NCBI GenBank assembly: GCA_040081265.1
Contig: JBEBGV010000007.1
Coordinates: forward strand, 37,420-101,419
From: JBEBGV01 sp040081265
GTDB taxonomy: Bacteria > Acidobacteriota > Vicinamibacteria > Vicinamibacterales > UBA2999
Direction: 5' to 3'
DNA: 64,000 nt
In this document: positions 16,823 through 25,464 of the stretch, piece by piece
Layout: each line of letters opens with the position of its first letter
Numbering within the stretch: position 1 is the stretch's first letter
The notes under the pieces: generated by a model
Told to the model about the DNA's origin: nothing
The model's input: only the letters and a program-made list of their open reading frames with translations
Database searches by the model: none
Made by a program: the position numbers and the translations under genes

Positions 16823-17704
16823 CTACTTAGAACGATCCAGCGCCGAATCCTTGTGGGCGCCCGGTTCAGCCAGCAATTGGCCGACATCGAGCGGTCCAGG
16901 GTCGGCAACCGCTTCGGCGAACGCCTCGGCAATCTCGGCCGGACTCATGGCGTGTTCGCTTTGCAACTGCTCGTCCACATCGCGTCTGAGTTCGCGCCGC
17001 GTGCGCGTCAGGTGACGCGACACGGTGGCTTCGTGCTCGCCGGTCAGCTTGCCGATCTGCGCCAGCGTCAACTGCTGGGCATGGTAGCAGGCCAGGCGCA
17101 GCCGGTCGCGGGGCGTCAGCCGACCCAGCGCAGCGGTGAAGGCCCCAATCACCGCCGCCACAAGGCGTTGCCGATCCGGCGACGCAGCGGCTGGCGCGAC
17201 AGGCGTCGTCCCCGCACCCTCTTCTGGCAGCGGTTCAAGTCGCTTCCCGGACCGGAGCCGGTCCACGTGTCGCTGCGCGAGCACCGACCGCAGCCACGTC
17301 CCCAGGCTGCTGCGTCCGTGAAAGTACCGGAAGAGCGACTGACGCTCGCCGTCGCGCTCTTTCAGCCCGAACAGGTCCGCGTACAGAGAGTCGGCGAGTT
17401 CGCGCCCGTTCCCCGATGCGTCGATCGCGGCAGCCGCGCGATAGAGCTGCGGCCGGAACGCACCGATGAAGTGCTCCCATGCCGCGTCGTGGCCGTCCTG
17501 GCAGGCCGACGCCAGCGCGAGATCCTCCAGGTGCAGCCCTTCCAGGTAGCGTTCGACGTGCCTGGCATCGGGCATCCCCTCGGGAAACGCCTTCTCGACC
17601 GATCGCGTCAGCACGTCGGCAAACCTGTCGGCACCAACCTGCCAGCGGGCAGTGCCCGCGCGGGTGGCGAGCCTGGCGACGAGCGAGGGCTCGAGTCGTG
17701 GCAA
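16823..17704 (-). CDS. ECF-type RNA polymerase sigma factor
   Basis: A 293-residue sigma-70-family protein with an N-terminal extension of about 80 residues, a region-2-like part (AAWEHFIGAFRPQLYRAAAAI, SLGTWLRSVLAQRHVDRLRSG) and a region 4 helix-turn-helix (LTLAQIGKLTGEHEATVSRHLTRTRRELRRDV). The start is a TTG at 17702-17704, 9 bases after the esterase stop. No strong Shine-Dalgarno sequence is visible, so expression may depend on coupling. The anti-sigma gene follows 9 bases downstream. It likely controls its own operon and perhaps envelope functions. Confidence 0.85.
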   Translation of the reverse strand: MPRLEPSLVARLATRAGTARWQVGADRFADVLTRSVEKAFPEGMPDARHVERYLEGLHLEDLALASACQDGHDAAWEHFIGAFRPQLYRAAAAIDASGNGRELADSLYADLFGLKERDGERQSLFRYFHGRSSLGTWLRSVLAQRHVDRLRSGKRLEPLPEEGAGTTPVAPAAASPDRQRLVAAVIGAFTAALGRLTPRDRLRLACYHAQQLTLAQIGKLTGEHEATVSRHLTRTRRELRRDVDEQLQSEHAMSPAEIAEAFAEAVADPGPLDVGQLLAEPGAHKDSALDRSK

Positions 17705-17713
17705 CGGCGCTGT

Positions 17714-18472
17714 TCAGGGATACGTGCGGAAGAACTTCACGATGAGCGTCGAGGCGTCGCGGGGCCAGATGTGCCCGTCTGGATGCAGCACGGTCATCAC
17801 CGGCGCCTCTTTGTCCGACGAGTACCGCGTGCAGTTGGTGCCGCACGAGGTGCCCGCACCGGTGGCCGCGTTGGCCGTTCGTCCAAGCTCCACCGACTGC
17901 AGCTGCTCGGTGAACTCGTTCTGATGATCCTGCCGTCCCCCGATATGGATGAACGGCTTCGGTTCGCCGAGCGGCACCTTCGCCGTCAGCATCCCCGCCA
18001 CCGGCGCAAACGCCGCAAACGTGCTGGCTCGAGTCGCCCAGAGCAGATACACAAGCTTCGCGCCGTTGGAGAACCCGGTCGCGTAGATCCGACGCTGGTC
18101 CAGCGGGTAGCGCTGCCTGAGATCGGCCAGCGCCACATCGAAGAACCTCAGATCACGGTTCGCCGCGCTCGAATCGGTGGTCTGAAATGCACCGCCGCCG
18201 CCAGGGAAACGTCCGAGCCCGTCCATGTAGACGATGAGCGCTTCTGGCCAGGCGTCGTGAAAGCCGACGCCGGTGAAGTTCTCGGCGGTGTCGCCCGCGC
18301 CGTGAAAGACAAAGACAACTGGAATGCGCGCGCCGGTCGCAACCGGAGCAAACACGATCGCTCGCCGCTCGACGCCATCGACTTTCCAGGTCATGCGCGA
18401 TGTCTCGGCAGAGGCCAGGCTGGCACTCCCGGCAACCAGCGTCGCGATCAGCAGGATTCGCATGGCCGTCAT
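17714..18472 (-). CDS. Exported alpha/beta-hydrolase esterase (PHB depolymerase/LpqC-like)
   Basis: A 252-residue secreted esterase: signal peptide (RILLIATLVAGSASLASAE), an oxyanion segment VVFVFHGAGDTAENF, the nucleophile elbow GFSNGA (serine), and a late histidine in LHPDGHIWP. Relatives include polyhydroxybutyrate depolymerase, feruloyl esterase and LpqC-type enzymes; the substrate is not determined. The ATG at 18470-18472 is used because the open frame further upstream overlaps the divergent FkbM gene. Only 14 bases separate the two start codons. It leads into the sigma/anti-sigma genes. Confidence 0.82.
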   Translation of the reverse strand: MTAMRILLIATLVAGSASLASAETSRMTWKVDGVERRAIVFAPVATGARIPVVFVFHGAGDTAENFTGVGFHDAWPEALIVYMDGLGRFPGGGGAFQTTDSSAANRDLRFFDVALADLRQRYPLDQRRIYATGFSNGAKLVYLLWATRASTFAAFAPVAGMLTAKVPLGEPKPFIHIGGRQDHQNEFTEQLQSVELGRTANAATGAGTSCGTNCTRYSSDKEAPVMTVLHPDGHIWPRDASTLIVKFFRTYP

Positions 18473-18486
18473 GGTACCCTCGTTGG

Positions 18487-19611
18487 ATGCTTGGAGGCGG
18501 GAGGTTCTCGTCAACACTGCGCGCCCTCGCCGCGACCCTGCCCGGCGGACGGCGCCTGCACACCGAGCTCGAACACGCCAACCAGCAGCGCGTTCGTCTG
18601 ACGGCGCGAGTCGAGCGGATGCGCTCGCGCATGCTCGCCCTGGTCGCCAGCCGCAGGCGGCTTCGTGCCCGGCGCCTCAGCAAGGACGTGCTGCGACAGG
18701 TGCTGCCGTTACGCCACGCGGCGCTGATGGCCAGCGAGCCAACGGCCCGTCGCGCCAGCGAGTCGGCGTTCCTCGAACGCTCCGCCAGTTATCGCGCCGC
18801 CCTGGCCACGCTGCCGGAGTCGCTCACGACAGAAGCCTGGGACCCGGGACTGCAGACGTGGTGGATACCAGACACGCGCGCCCGGGGATCGAGCGCAGGA
18901 CCGGCAATCGTCCGGGGCCACGCGCACGTGTCCTTCGAGGAGATCCTCAACGGCCGCGACCTCGCCCTGGGCGGCACGATGATCGACATCGGGGCGAATG
19001 TCGGCGCCATGTCCCTGCCGCGCGTCGTGCTCGGCGACTTTTCACGGGTCTATGCCATCGAACCCGACCCCGACAACTACGCGTGCCTGGTCCGCAACGT
19101 GGTGCAGAACGGCCTGCAGGGACTGGTGCTGCCCGACCAGCTGGCGATCGGCGACACGATGGGGTATCTCTCGTTGCGTCGATTGAGCAGCGGCACGCAT
19201 CACCTCGTCGAGCACGCGGCGGACCAGGACCACGTCGTGCAAGTGCCGTGTTCAACGCTCGATGCCTGGGTTGACGCGATGAAGGTTGACCCGCTGCAGC
19301 TGACCTTCGTGAAGAGTGATACGCAGGGCTGGGACGTGCACGTCCTGCTCGGTGCACCCGGGCTTCTGCGTCACAGGCACATCGCCTGGCAGCTGGAGTT
19401 CAGCCCGTCGATGCTCGGTCGTGCCGGCCACACGGCGGCCCAGGCGTTCGAGATCATCCGCAGCGCGTTCACCCATGTCATCGACCTGCGCAGTGCCCGG
19501 GGACCGCGTGTCCGTCGTACCTCAGAGCTCGAGGACGTGCTCTCTGATGTGGGACACGGCGCGCGGCAGTACACCAACCTGCTGCTCTACAACGCCGGGC
19601 CCATGAGGTAA
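18487..19611 (+). CDS. FkbM family methyltransferase
   Basis: A 374-residue SAM-dependent methyltransferase. The N-terminal 100 residues are basic and helical (RVRLTARVERMRSRMLALVASRRRLRARR). The catalytic domain has motif I MIDIGANVGAMSLPRV, the acidic IEPDPDNYACLVRNV, and LTFVKSDTQGWDVHVL, typical of FkbM enzymes that O-methylate sugars or polyketides. The ATG at 18487 leaves 14 bases to the divergent esterase. It opens the plus-strand half of the polysaccharide locus, with the GT-C-like gene starting 10 bases after its stop. Confidence 0.87.
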   Translation: MLGGGRFSSTLRALAATLPGGRRLHTELEHANQQRVRLTARVERMRSRMLALVASRRRLRARRLSKDVLRQVLPLRHAALMASEPTARRASESAFLERSASYRAALATLPESLTTEAWDPGLQTWWIPDTRARGSSAGPAIVRGHAHVSFEEILNGRDLALGGTMIDIGANVGAMSLPRVVLGDFSRVYAIEPDPDNYACLVRNVVQNGLQGLVLPDQLAIGDTMGYLSLRRLSSGTHHLVEHAADQDHVVQVPCSTLDAWVDAMKVDPLQLTFVKSDTQGWDVHVLLGAPGLLRHRHIAWQLEFSPSMLGRAGHTAAQAFEIIRSAFTHVIDLRSARGPRVRRTSELEDVLSDVGHGARQYTNLLLYNAGPMR

Positions 19612-19621
19612 CCTGCCCTCG

Positions 19622-20974
19622 ATGAACCTGATGGTGCTGCTCGCGGCCTTGCTGCCGTGGGCTGCTACACCGGTCTCGGCGTTCACGCGGTTCTACATCG
19701 CCTGCAGCGTGCTGTCGCTCGAAGCGCAGGCGATCACCGTGCTCGGGCGCGGCAGCCTCGACTCACTCGTCCCGTTCAACGCGATCCTCGCGGCGCTCGC
19801 GATCGCCTGGCACGTCAGGGCGAAGCGACCCGCGTGGCCATGGGTAGCCACCACCCGCCAGCGCCTGAGCGTTCCAGCGTTCCTCTCGGTCCTTGTCGTC
19901 GTTGCCGCGTTGAACGTCCTGCGGCCGGCTGAAGCCGCCGACGCCTACCTGCTCGAGCGCGTGCTGCAAATCGAGCGCACGGGCAATCTCTCGTACTCAC
20001 CCGACATCACCCCCAAGGCCAACATCGTCGGCGGCTTCTACGAATTGGTGCTCGCCGATGTACAGGGCGTGCCGGCGGTCGGCGGATGGCTCGTCCAACT
20101 GCACGGCGTCTGGGGACTCCTGCTGTTCACCCTCGCCGTCGCCGCCGCACAGACGTGGCTTCCGGTGGGATCGGCGCCATGGGCGCAGGCGCTGCTCTTC
20201 ACCGTGCCCGTGGTCTTTCACCAGCTGGTCATGATCAAGAACGACCTGTTCATCGGCGCTCCCGCCCTGGTGGCGCTGTCGTGGGCCGTCGGGAGCCGGG
20301 AGCGAACGACGGTCCAGGAGATCCTCTGGGCAGGCTGGCTCGTGGGTCTCGTGGTGGCCGCAAAACTCACCAACGCGGCGACCGCGCTGGTGATTGCCGC
20401 CAGCGTGTTCGCGAGGGACCGCACGATTCGGCCGCTGTGGCTCACCGGCGCGGGCGTTGTGCTGGGGCTCGTAACCGGCGGGCTGGCGCTGACGTTCTGG
20501 CAGAACACCCAGTTCTACGGGGACCCGCTCGCGACCAGTCAGGTTGACGCGATGGGTAACCTGAACCGAAGCGTGGGCGAGGCAGTCGTCGGCCTCGGTC
20601 GTTTCGCCATCAGCCTCTTCGATTTGAGCCTGTTCACGCGCGTGGCCTGGCCTGGGCGCGGCGGCTGGGGTGGGACCTTCGGACTGCCGTTCATCTGGGC
20701 ACTTGCGGTCCTGGTGGCGGCGTGGCGCGTCAGCCCTCAGTCACGACGCGCGCTTCTGGCGGGCGGCGTGTGCCTGCTGGCCCTTGGCGTTACCTTCCCC
20801 GATGCCGACCTATCACATCGACTGGCTCTGGGTCCGGGGCTGATGGTGATCGCGGCCGGCGCATCGGCGGCGCAAACCCTCGACCGGCGATGGGTCGTCC
20901 CTACCCTTGCTGCCGTGGTGCTCCTGTCGGCGGCGCAGATCCTGAGGAGCGCGTTCCTGTACTTCGTGGCCTAG
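19622..20974 (+). CDS. Polytopic membrane protein, GT-C-like
   Basis: A 450-residue protein with about 11 hydrophobic segments over its whole length. The pattern, with an acidic loop after the second or third helix (RPAEAADAYLLERVLQIERTG) and long alternating membrane spans, resembles GT-C-fold, lipid-linked-sugar glycosyltransferases, but no diagnostic motif is certain. It would act in the inner membrane. It follows the FkbM gene by 10 bases and lies within the polysaccharide locus, which supports a role in glycan assembly. Confidence 0.65.
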   Translation: MNLMVLLAALLPWAATPVSAFTRFYIACSVLSLEAQAITVLGRGSLDSLVPFNAILAALAIAWHVRAKRPAWPWVATTRQRLSVPAFLSVLVVVAALNVLRPAEAADAYLLERVLQIERTGNLSYSPDITPKANIVGGFYELVLADVQGVPAVGGWLVQLHGVWGLLLFTLAVAAAQTWLPVGSAPWAQALLFTVPVVFHQLVMIKNDLFIGAPALVALSWAVGSRERTTVQEILWAGWLVGLVVAAKLTNAATALVIAASVFARDRTIRPLWLTGAGVVLGLVTGGLALTFWQNTQFYGDPLATSQVDAMGNLNRSVGEAVVGLGRFAISLFDLSLFTRVAWPGRGGWGGTFGLPFIWALAVLVAAWRVSPQSRRALLAGGVCLLALGVTFPDADLSHRLALGPGLMVIAAGASAAQTLDRRWVVPTLAAVVLLSAAQILRSAFLYFVA

Positions 20975-21013
20975 GGCCACTACATCTGGGGCCATACCCC
21001 TGCCCAAACGCTG

Positions 21014-21019
21014 TATAAT
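21014..21019 (+). promoter_or_regulatory. Consensus -10 box upstream of the GT2 gene
   Basis: A perfect TATAAT lies 12 bases before the ATG of the GT2 gene. It stands out because the flanking DNA is GC-rich. No good -35 hexamer is found 16-18 bases upstream (20991-20996 is GCCATA), so an activator or alternative spacing may be needed. Confidence 0.45.
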
Positions 21020-21031
21020 CCGTAGGATCGA

Positions 21032-21787
21032 ATGACGTCAGTCTCTCCAGCGCGCGGCCGCGTCGTCGCAATCATGCCGGCTCGCAACAGCGCCCGGACC
21101 ATCGAGAACACGCTTCGAGAAATCCCCCCCGGCTTCGTGGACGAGCTGATTCTGGTCGACAACGCGAGTCGCGACGACACGGTGGCGATAGCTGAGCGGC
21201 TGGGCATCACCGTCATCCGCCATCCCATTGATCGCGGGTTTGGCGGCAGCATCAAGACGCTGTTCCACGCTGCGCTCGCCGCCGACGCCGAATTCATCAT
21301 CGAACTGCATCCCGACAACCAGTACGACGCCGGAGACATCCCGGCGCTGCTCGAGGCGATCCGGGGCACGAGCCACGCCATGGTGATCGGCTCGCGTTTC
21401 ATGCCCGCCTGGAATGCGGTGCGGGGTGGGATGCCGTGGTGGAAGTTTGTCGCCAACCGGTCCTTGACTGCGATGAACTGCCTGCTGATGGGCGTGCGCC
21501 TCTCGGAGTTTCACTCAGGCCTGCGCGTGTATAGCGCCAGGTGGGCGCGAACCGTTCCCTTTGAGCGGCTCTCAGACGACTTCAAGCTCGGTTTTCAGCT
21601 GGTCGCGCATGCCGTCGCCAACGGCTGGACCATTGGTCAGATTCCCACCGCGTGCCGCTACTTCGATGAAGCCTCATCGAATCCCTTCGTCGGGTCGGTG
21701 GTCTATGGGTGGGGGACGCTGACCGAGTCCTTCGGAGTCTTCCTCTATCGCCTCGGACTTGGTGGGGCCCGGCTGCGCGCACTGTGA
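21032..21787 (+). CDS. Family 2 glycosyltransferase
   Basis: A 251-residue GT2 (GT-A fold) enzyme of the dolichol-phosphate-mannose synthase-like type. It contains the nucleotide-binding start VVAIMPARNSARTIENTL, LILVDNASRDDT, the metal-binding DxD-type segment ELHPDNQYD, and the acceptor-site segment FHSGLRVYSARW. It transfers a sugar from a nucleotide or polyprenyl donor; the sugar cannot be told. The stop TGA overlaps the GTG of the RfbF gene (GTGA), so translation is coupled. A perfect TATAAT precedes it. Confidence 0.9.
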   Translation: MTSVSPARGRVVAIMPARNSARTIENTLREIPPGFVDELILVDNASRDDTVAIAERLGITVIRHPIDRGFGGSIKTLFHAALAADAEFIIELHPDNQYDAGDIPALLEAIRGTSHAMVIGSRFMPAWNAVRGGMPWWKFVANRSLTAMNCLLMGVRLSEFHSGLRVYSARWARTVPFERLSDDFKLGFQLVAHAVANGWTIGQIPTACRYFDEASSNPFVGSVVYGWGTLTESFGVFLYRLGLGGARLRAL

Positions 21788-22491
21788 AGGCGGTGATTCT
21801 CGCTGGAGGGCTGGGCACGCGCATGGGCGATGAAACCGCCTCGCGTCCCAAACCGCTCGTCGAGGTCGGCGGACGTCCGATCATCTGGCACATCCTGAAG
21901 ATCTACCAGGCGTACGGCATCTCCGACTTCGTGATTTGCGCCGGCTACGCCGGCTCACTGCTGACCGAATATTTCGCGCGCGAACGCGGCGAGTCGTGGC
22001 GCGTCCAGGTCGTTGACACCGGCGAGAGCACGGCCACCGGCGGCCGGGTGAAGCGTGTGCGCGAATTGCTGGGCTCGGAGCCCTTCTGCATGACCTACGG
22101 CGACGGCGTGGCTGACGTCAACGTGCGAACGCTTCTCGACTTCCACCGCAGCCACGGTAAGCTAGTGACGGTCACCGCGGTGCGCCCCTGGCTCCCCTTT
22201 GGCGTCATCACGTTCCCCGCGGAGGGTGTCGCGGTGGGCTTCGAAGAGAAGCCTCGCCTGACCGACATGTGGGTCAACAGCGGGTTCTTTGTCATCGATC
22301 CGCGCGCAGTGGATCTGGTGAGCGGCGACGACCAGGCCTGGGAAAACGGCCCCATGGCCACCCTCGCGGCGCAGGGTCAACTGGCCGCCTACCGGCACGA
22401 GGGATACTGGCAATGCATGGACACACCCAAGGATCGACAGGCACTCGAACAGGCGTGGGCAAGCGGACAGGCGCCATGGAAGGTCTGGTAG
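21784..22491 (+). CDS. rfbF: Glucose-1-phosphate cytidylyltransferase-like nucleotidyltransferase
   Basis: A 235-residue sugar-phosphate nucleotidyltransferase that would make CDP-glucose from CTP and glucose-1-phosphate. It has the pyrophosphorylase loop ILAGGLGTRMGDET...RPKPLVEVGG, FCMTYGDGVADV for metal binding, FGVITF, and WVNSGFFVIDPR. The GTG at 21784 overlaps the GT2 stop as GTGA. The longer open frame upstream is the GT2 3' end read in another frame. It is about 20 residues shorter than typical RfbF. CDP-glucose 4,6-dehydratase, the usual next enzyme, is not in the window. Confidence 0.82.
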   Translation: MKAVILAGGLGTRMGDETASRPKPLVEVGGRPIIWHILKIYQAYGISDFVICAGYAGSLLTEYFARERGESWRVQVVDTGESTATGGRVKRVRELLGSEPFCMTYGDGVADVNVRTLLDFHRSHGKLVTVTAVRPWLPFGVITFPAEGVAVGFEEKPRLTDMWVNSGFFVIDPRAVDLVSGDDQAWENGPMATLAAQGQLAAYRHEGYWQCMDTPKDRQALEQAWASGQAPWKVW

Positions 22492-22492
22492 C

Positions 22493-23560
22493 GTGCGCGT
22501 ACTGATCACGGGAACCGACGGCTACATCGGATGCCTGATGGCCCCGCACATTGCGGCGGCTGGTCACGACGTCGTCGGGCTCGACACCGGGTATTTCCGC
22601 GACGCCCAGCTTGGCGCGGAGCCGTTCTCGGCCTTCCGGACCATCACCAAGGATGTGCGCCTGGTGACCCGGGACGACCTCGACGGCATCGACGCCGTCA
22701 TCCACCTCGCCGGCCTGTCCAACGACGCCCTTGGCGAGCTGTCACGCCGCGTCACCTTCGACATCAACCATCGCGCCACCATGCGACTCGCCGCGCTCTG
22801 CAAGACGGCCGGCATCTCGCGTTTCGTCTACGCCTCGTCCTGCAGCATCTACGGCAAGTCCAGCGCCGACATCGTCGACGAGCAGTCGCCGTTCGATCCG
22901 CAGACCGACTACGCCGTGTGCAAGATGCTCGACGAGCGCGAGTTGTCCGACCTGGCCGACGACACCTTCTCGCCGACGTTCCTGCGCAACGCCACCGCCT
23001 ACGGCGCGTCTCCCCGGATGCGCTTCGACCTGGTCGTCAACAACCTCGCGGCGCTCGCGTGGACGACCAACAAGATCGCCATGGTCAGCGACGGCACGCC
23101 GTGGCGGCCGATCGTGCACGTGCTCGACATCTGCCGTGCGTTCCGCGCCAGTCTCGAGGCTCCGCGGGAGGCAATCCACGACCGCGTGTTCAACGTCGGT
23201 CGCACCGACGAGAACTACCAGATTCGCGACATTGCCGCGACCATCGCCCGCGTCTTCCCCAACTGCGCGGTGAGCTTCGGCAAGAGCGACCCCGATCAGC
23301 GCAGCTATCGCGTGAGCTTCGACCGCGTGTCCACCGAACTCCCCGGGTTCAGTTGCGAGTGGGATCTGGTGAAGGGCTCGACCCAGCTGCGTGATCTCTA
23401 CGAGCAGACCGGCATGACGGAGGAACTCTTCCGCCATCGTCCATTCACCCGCATCAAGCAGCTGCAGCACCTCCTGTCGACGGCCCAGATCGATTCCGAG
23501 TTCTACTGGACCGCACCAGCCGGCCGCACGCGCGCCGCCGAACTAGCGCAGCACGCGTAG
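22493..23560 (+). CDS. NAD-dependent epimerase/dehydratase (extended SDR)
   Basis: A 355-residue short-chain dehydrogenase of the extended family that acts on nucleotide sugars. The Rossmann motif ITGTDGYIGCLM is at the N terminus, the substrate-binding RFVYASSCSIYG lies in the middle, and the catalytic Tyr-x-x-x-Lys is DYAVCK. Exact activity (epimerase, dehydratase or reductase) is not determined. It starts at a GTG one base after the RfbF stop and so is in the same transcript. Its last 18 bases overlap the convergent methyltransferase gene. Confidence 0.88.
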   Translation: MRVLITGTDGYIGCLMAPHIAAAGHDVVGLDTGYFRDAQLGAEPFSAFRTITKDVRLVTRDDLDGIDAVIHLAGLSNDALGELSRRVTFDINHRATMRLAALCKTAGISRFVYASSCSIYGKSSADIVDEQSPFDPQTDYAVCKMLDERELSDLADDTFSPTFLRNATAYGASPRMRFDLVVNNLAALAWTTNKIAMVSDGTPWRPIVHVLDICRAFRASLEAPREAIHDRVFNVGRTDENYQIRDIAATIARVFPNCAVSFGKSDPDQRSYRVSFDRVSTELPGFSCEWDLVKGSTQLRDLYEQTGMTEELFRHRPFTRIKQLQHLLSTAQIDSEFYWTAPAGRTRAAELAQHA

Positions 23561-24787
23561 GGTGGGCACCGGGACGACGAACTGTCCGCCCCAGGCGCGG
23601 ACTCCGTCCATCTGCGCCATGATTTCTTCGGAAATATTCCAGGGCAGGATCAGCACGTAGTCGGGCTTCGTCTCGGCGAGCCTCGAGGGCGCGTGCACCT
23701 GGATGTGGCTGCCCGGTAGGAAGTGACCCTGCTTGTGCGGGCTGCTGTCGACCGCGTAGTCGACCAGATCGTCGTGCACGCCACAGTAGTTCAGCAGCGT
23801 ATTGCCCTTCGCTGCCGCGCCAAAGCAGACAACGGACTTCGCGTCTTCCTTCGCGGCCTCCAGAAACCGCCGCAGGCCAACCCTGATATCAGCAATGCGC
23901 AGGGCCAGGGTGGCGTAGGTCTCCTGACGTCCCAGTCCGGCGCAGTCCTCGAGCGCCAGCATCGCGGCCACCCTCGGTGAGGGTCCGCGGGCCTCGGGCG
24001 ACGCCGCGTGCCGCGCTGATACCCGGAGCGATCCGCCCTGGGCCGGGATCTCTTCCACGTCAACGGGAGTCAAACCATGCGCAGCCAGCGCATGGCTCAG
24101 CGAGTGCAGCGAGAAATACTGAAAGTGCTCGTGATAGATGTTGTCGAACTGCGCGTGCCTGACGAGCGAGAGCACGTGGTGGCACTCGATTGACAGCGTC
24201 CCGTCTGGCGCCAGCAGCGTCCGCAGGCCGCCGAAGAAGTCGTTGATGTCTGGCACGTGGGCCACGACATTGTTGGCAATCAGCAGGCGTGGCTGACCAT
24301 GTTCACGAACAAGTGTCTCGGCGACCTGGGTACCAAAGAAGTGAGACACCGTGGGGATGCCCCGCTCCCGCGCGGCTGCAGCCACGTTCCTGGCTGGCTC
24401 GACGCCGAGCACCTTGAGTCCCGCACGGTGAAAGAACTGGAGCAGATAGCCGTCGTTGCTGGCCACCTCCATGACGCTGTCGCCCGCCCGCAGCTCGAGC
24501 CGATCGATTGTCGCCTGCGCGTACCGCTCGGATTCCCGCAGGAGTGTCTGCGAGTACGAGGAAAAATACGCATAGCGGCTGAAGATGTCCGAGGGCGTCG
24601 AAATCGCCTCGAGCTGGAGCAACTGGCAGGAAGCGCAAAGGTACGCGCGCAGTGGAAACTGGGGCTCGTCATCGCCCAGATCGGTTGCGGCCAGGAACGA
24701 ATTGGCCAATGGCGTCGCGCCCAGGTCAATGACAGGCCTGTGGAGCGGGGCGTCACACAGCCGACAGCGGAGCGATGTGGAGGGCAT
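23543..24787 (-). CDS. Sugar C-methyltransferase, TylCIII/NovU type
   Basis: A 414-residue enzyme with the three-part layout of deoxysugar C-methyltransferases. An N-terminal zinc-binding part has CRLCDAPL and CASCQLLQ. A SAM-binding domain has VMEVASNDGYLLQFF and LLIANNVVAHVPDINDF. The C-terminal Rossmann-like domain has CFGAAAKGNTLLNY. Relatives C-methylate dTDP- or CDP-keto-deoxysugars to make branched sugars. The segment FDNIYHEHFQYFSLHSL matches the family. It faces the RHH/AT-hook gene across an AT-rich promoter region and converges on the SDR gene. Confidence 0.9.
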   Translation of the reverse strand: MPSTSLRCRLCDAPLHRPVIDLGATPLANSFLAATDLGDDEPQFPLRAYLCASCQLLQLEAISTPSDIFSRYAYFSSYSQTLLRESERYAQATIDRLELRAGDSVMEVASNDGYLLQFFHRAGLKVLGVEPARNVAAAARERGIPTVSHFFGTQVAETLVREHGQPRLLIANNVVAHVPDINDFFGGLRTLLAPDGTLSIECHHVLSLVRHAQFDNIYHEHFQYFSLHSLSHALAAHGLTPVDVEEIPAQGGSLRVSARHAASPEARGPSPRVAAMLALEDCAGLGRQETYATLALRIADIRVGLRRFLEAAKEDAKSVVCFGAAAKGNTLLNYCGVHDDLVDYAVDSSPHKQGHFLPGSHIQVHAPSRLAETKPDYVLILPWNISEEIMAQMDGVRAWGGQFVVPVPTLRVLR

Positions 24788-24860
24788 GTCCCGGTTCGGT
24801 TAATTCTATAAAATAAAATGCCTCTTTCGATATAATTTGTGATTAATAATTCTTGATCCC
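24788..24860. promoter_or_regulatory. AT-rich divergent promoter island
   Basis: These 73 bases are the most AT-rich stretch noticed in the window, with TTAATTCTATAAAATAAAAT (24799-24818) and a perfect TATAAT at 24831-24836. They lie between the methyltransferase (start 24787, minus) and the RHH/AT-hook gene (24861, plus). TATAAT could be the -10 for the plus gene, and TATTTT or TATAGA on the other strand could serve the methyltransferase. An AT-hook protein encoded next door is an obvious candidate binder. Confidence 0.55.
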
Positions 24861-25457
24861 ATGCGTCACACTACGTTCATGCACCCTTGGCGCCGTGTTC
24901 TGGCTCTTTTCGCCATCTGTCTGGCGTCGACCAGCCTGCCGCTCGAGGAACGAGCGGTTCGCTCGGAAAGGCCGGCAGCTACAGTGAGGTCGCTCGCCAA
25001 CCGTCGAGGACGTCCCCGCAAATTCAGCCGACCCGCCAAGGCGGTGACGCTGACCCTGCCCGAGGACGTGATTGCGACACTCAAGACCATTGATGTTGAT
25101 ATCAGTCGCGCTATTGTGCGGACCATCGAGCCAATGATGCCCACGGCATCGCGGCCCTCCGCCGAGGTCAACTGGGTGGGTAACCGTGCGGTGATTCTGG
25201 TGGCTCCGAGCCGGGCGCTTCGCGACAGAACGGGCGTGGACCTGCTACCCCTCTCAGACGGCCGCGCGCTGATGGCGCTCGACGAGCATCTCTCGGTTCC
25301 CCAGCTGGAGCTGCGGCTGCTCGACGCGCTGGCGGATTCGACGCTGGTCCAGCCAGATCGCGAAACCTTCGAGTCGCTGGTTCAGATTCTGCGCGACACG
25401 CGTCAGGGCAACGGGTCAAGCGCCCACGAACGCAGCATCATCGTCCTCGAGGCGTGA
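24861..25457 (+). CDS. Ribbon-helix-helix/AT-hook-like protein
   Basis: A 198-residue protein of uncharacterised family. Residues about 48-53 (RGRPRK) are a textbook AT-hook. They are followed by AVTLTLPEDVIATLKTIDVD, a ribbon-helix-helix-like strand and helix. A C-terminal domain (AVILVAPSRALRDRTGVDLLPL...LELRLLDALAD) may bind a ligand. The N terminus has a hydrophobic stretch (VLALFAICLASTSL) that would be odd in a DNA-binding protein. An in-frame GTG at 24984, with GGAAAGG upstream, would remove it. It sits amid the polysaccharide locus beside an AT-rich island, so autoregulation or locus control is plausible. Confidence 0.7.
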   Translation: MRHTTFMHPWRRVLALFAICLASTSLPLEERAVRSERPAATVRSLANRRGRPRKFSRPAKAVTLTLPEDVIATLKTIDVDISRAIVRTIEPMMPTASRPSAEVNWVGNRAVILVAPSRALRDRTGVDLLPLSDGRALMALDEHLSVPQLELRLLDALADSTLVQPDRETFESLVQILRDTRQGNGSSAHERSIIVLEA

Positions 25458-25464
25458 GTGTGGC

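Noticed and set aside
16853..18601. 582-residue open frame on the plus strand opposite the sigma factor and esterase
   Set aside because: It is antisense to two well-supported genes, has an Arg/Pro/Gly-rich composition with no domain, and is explained by GC-rich third positions of the real genes.
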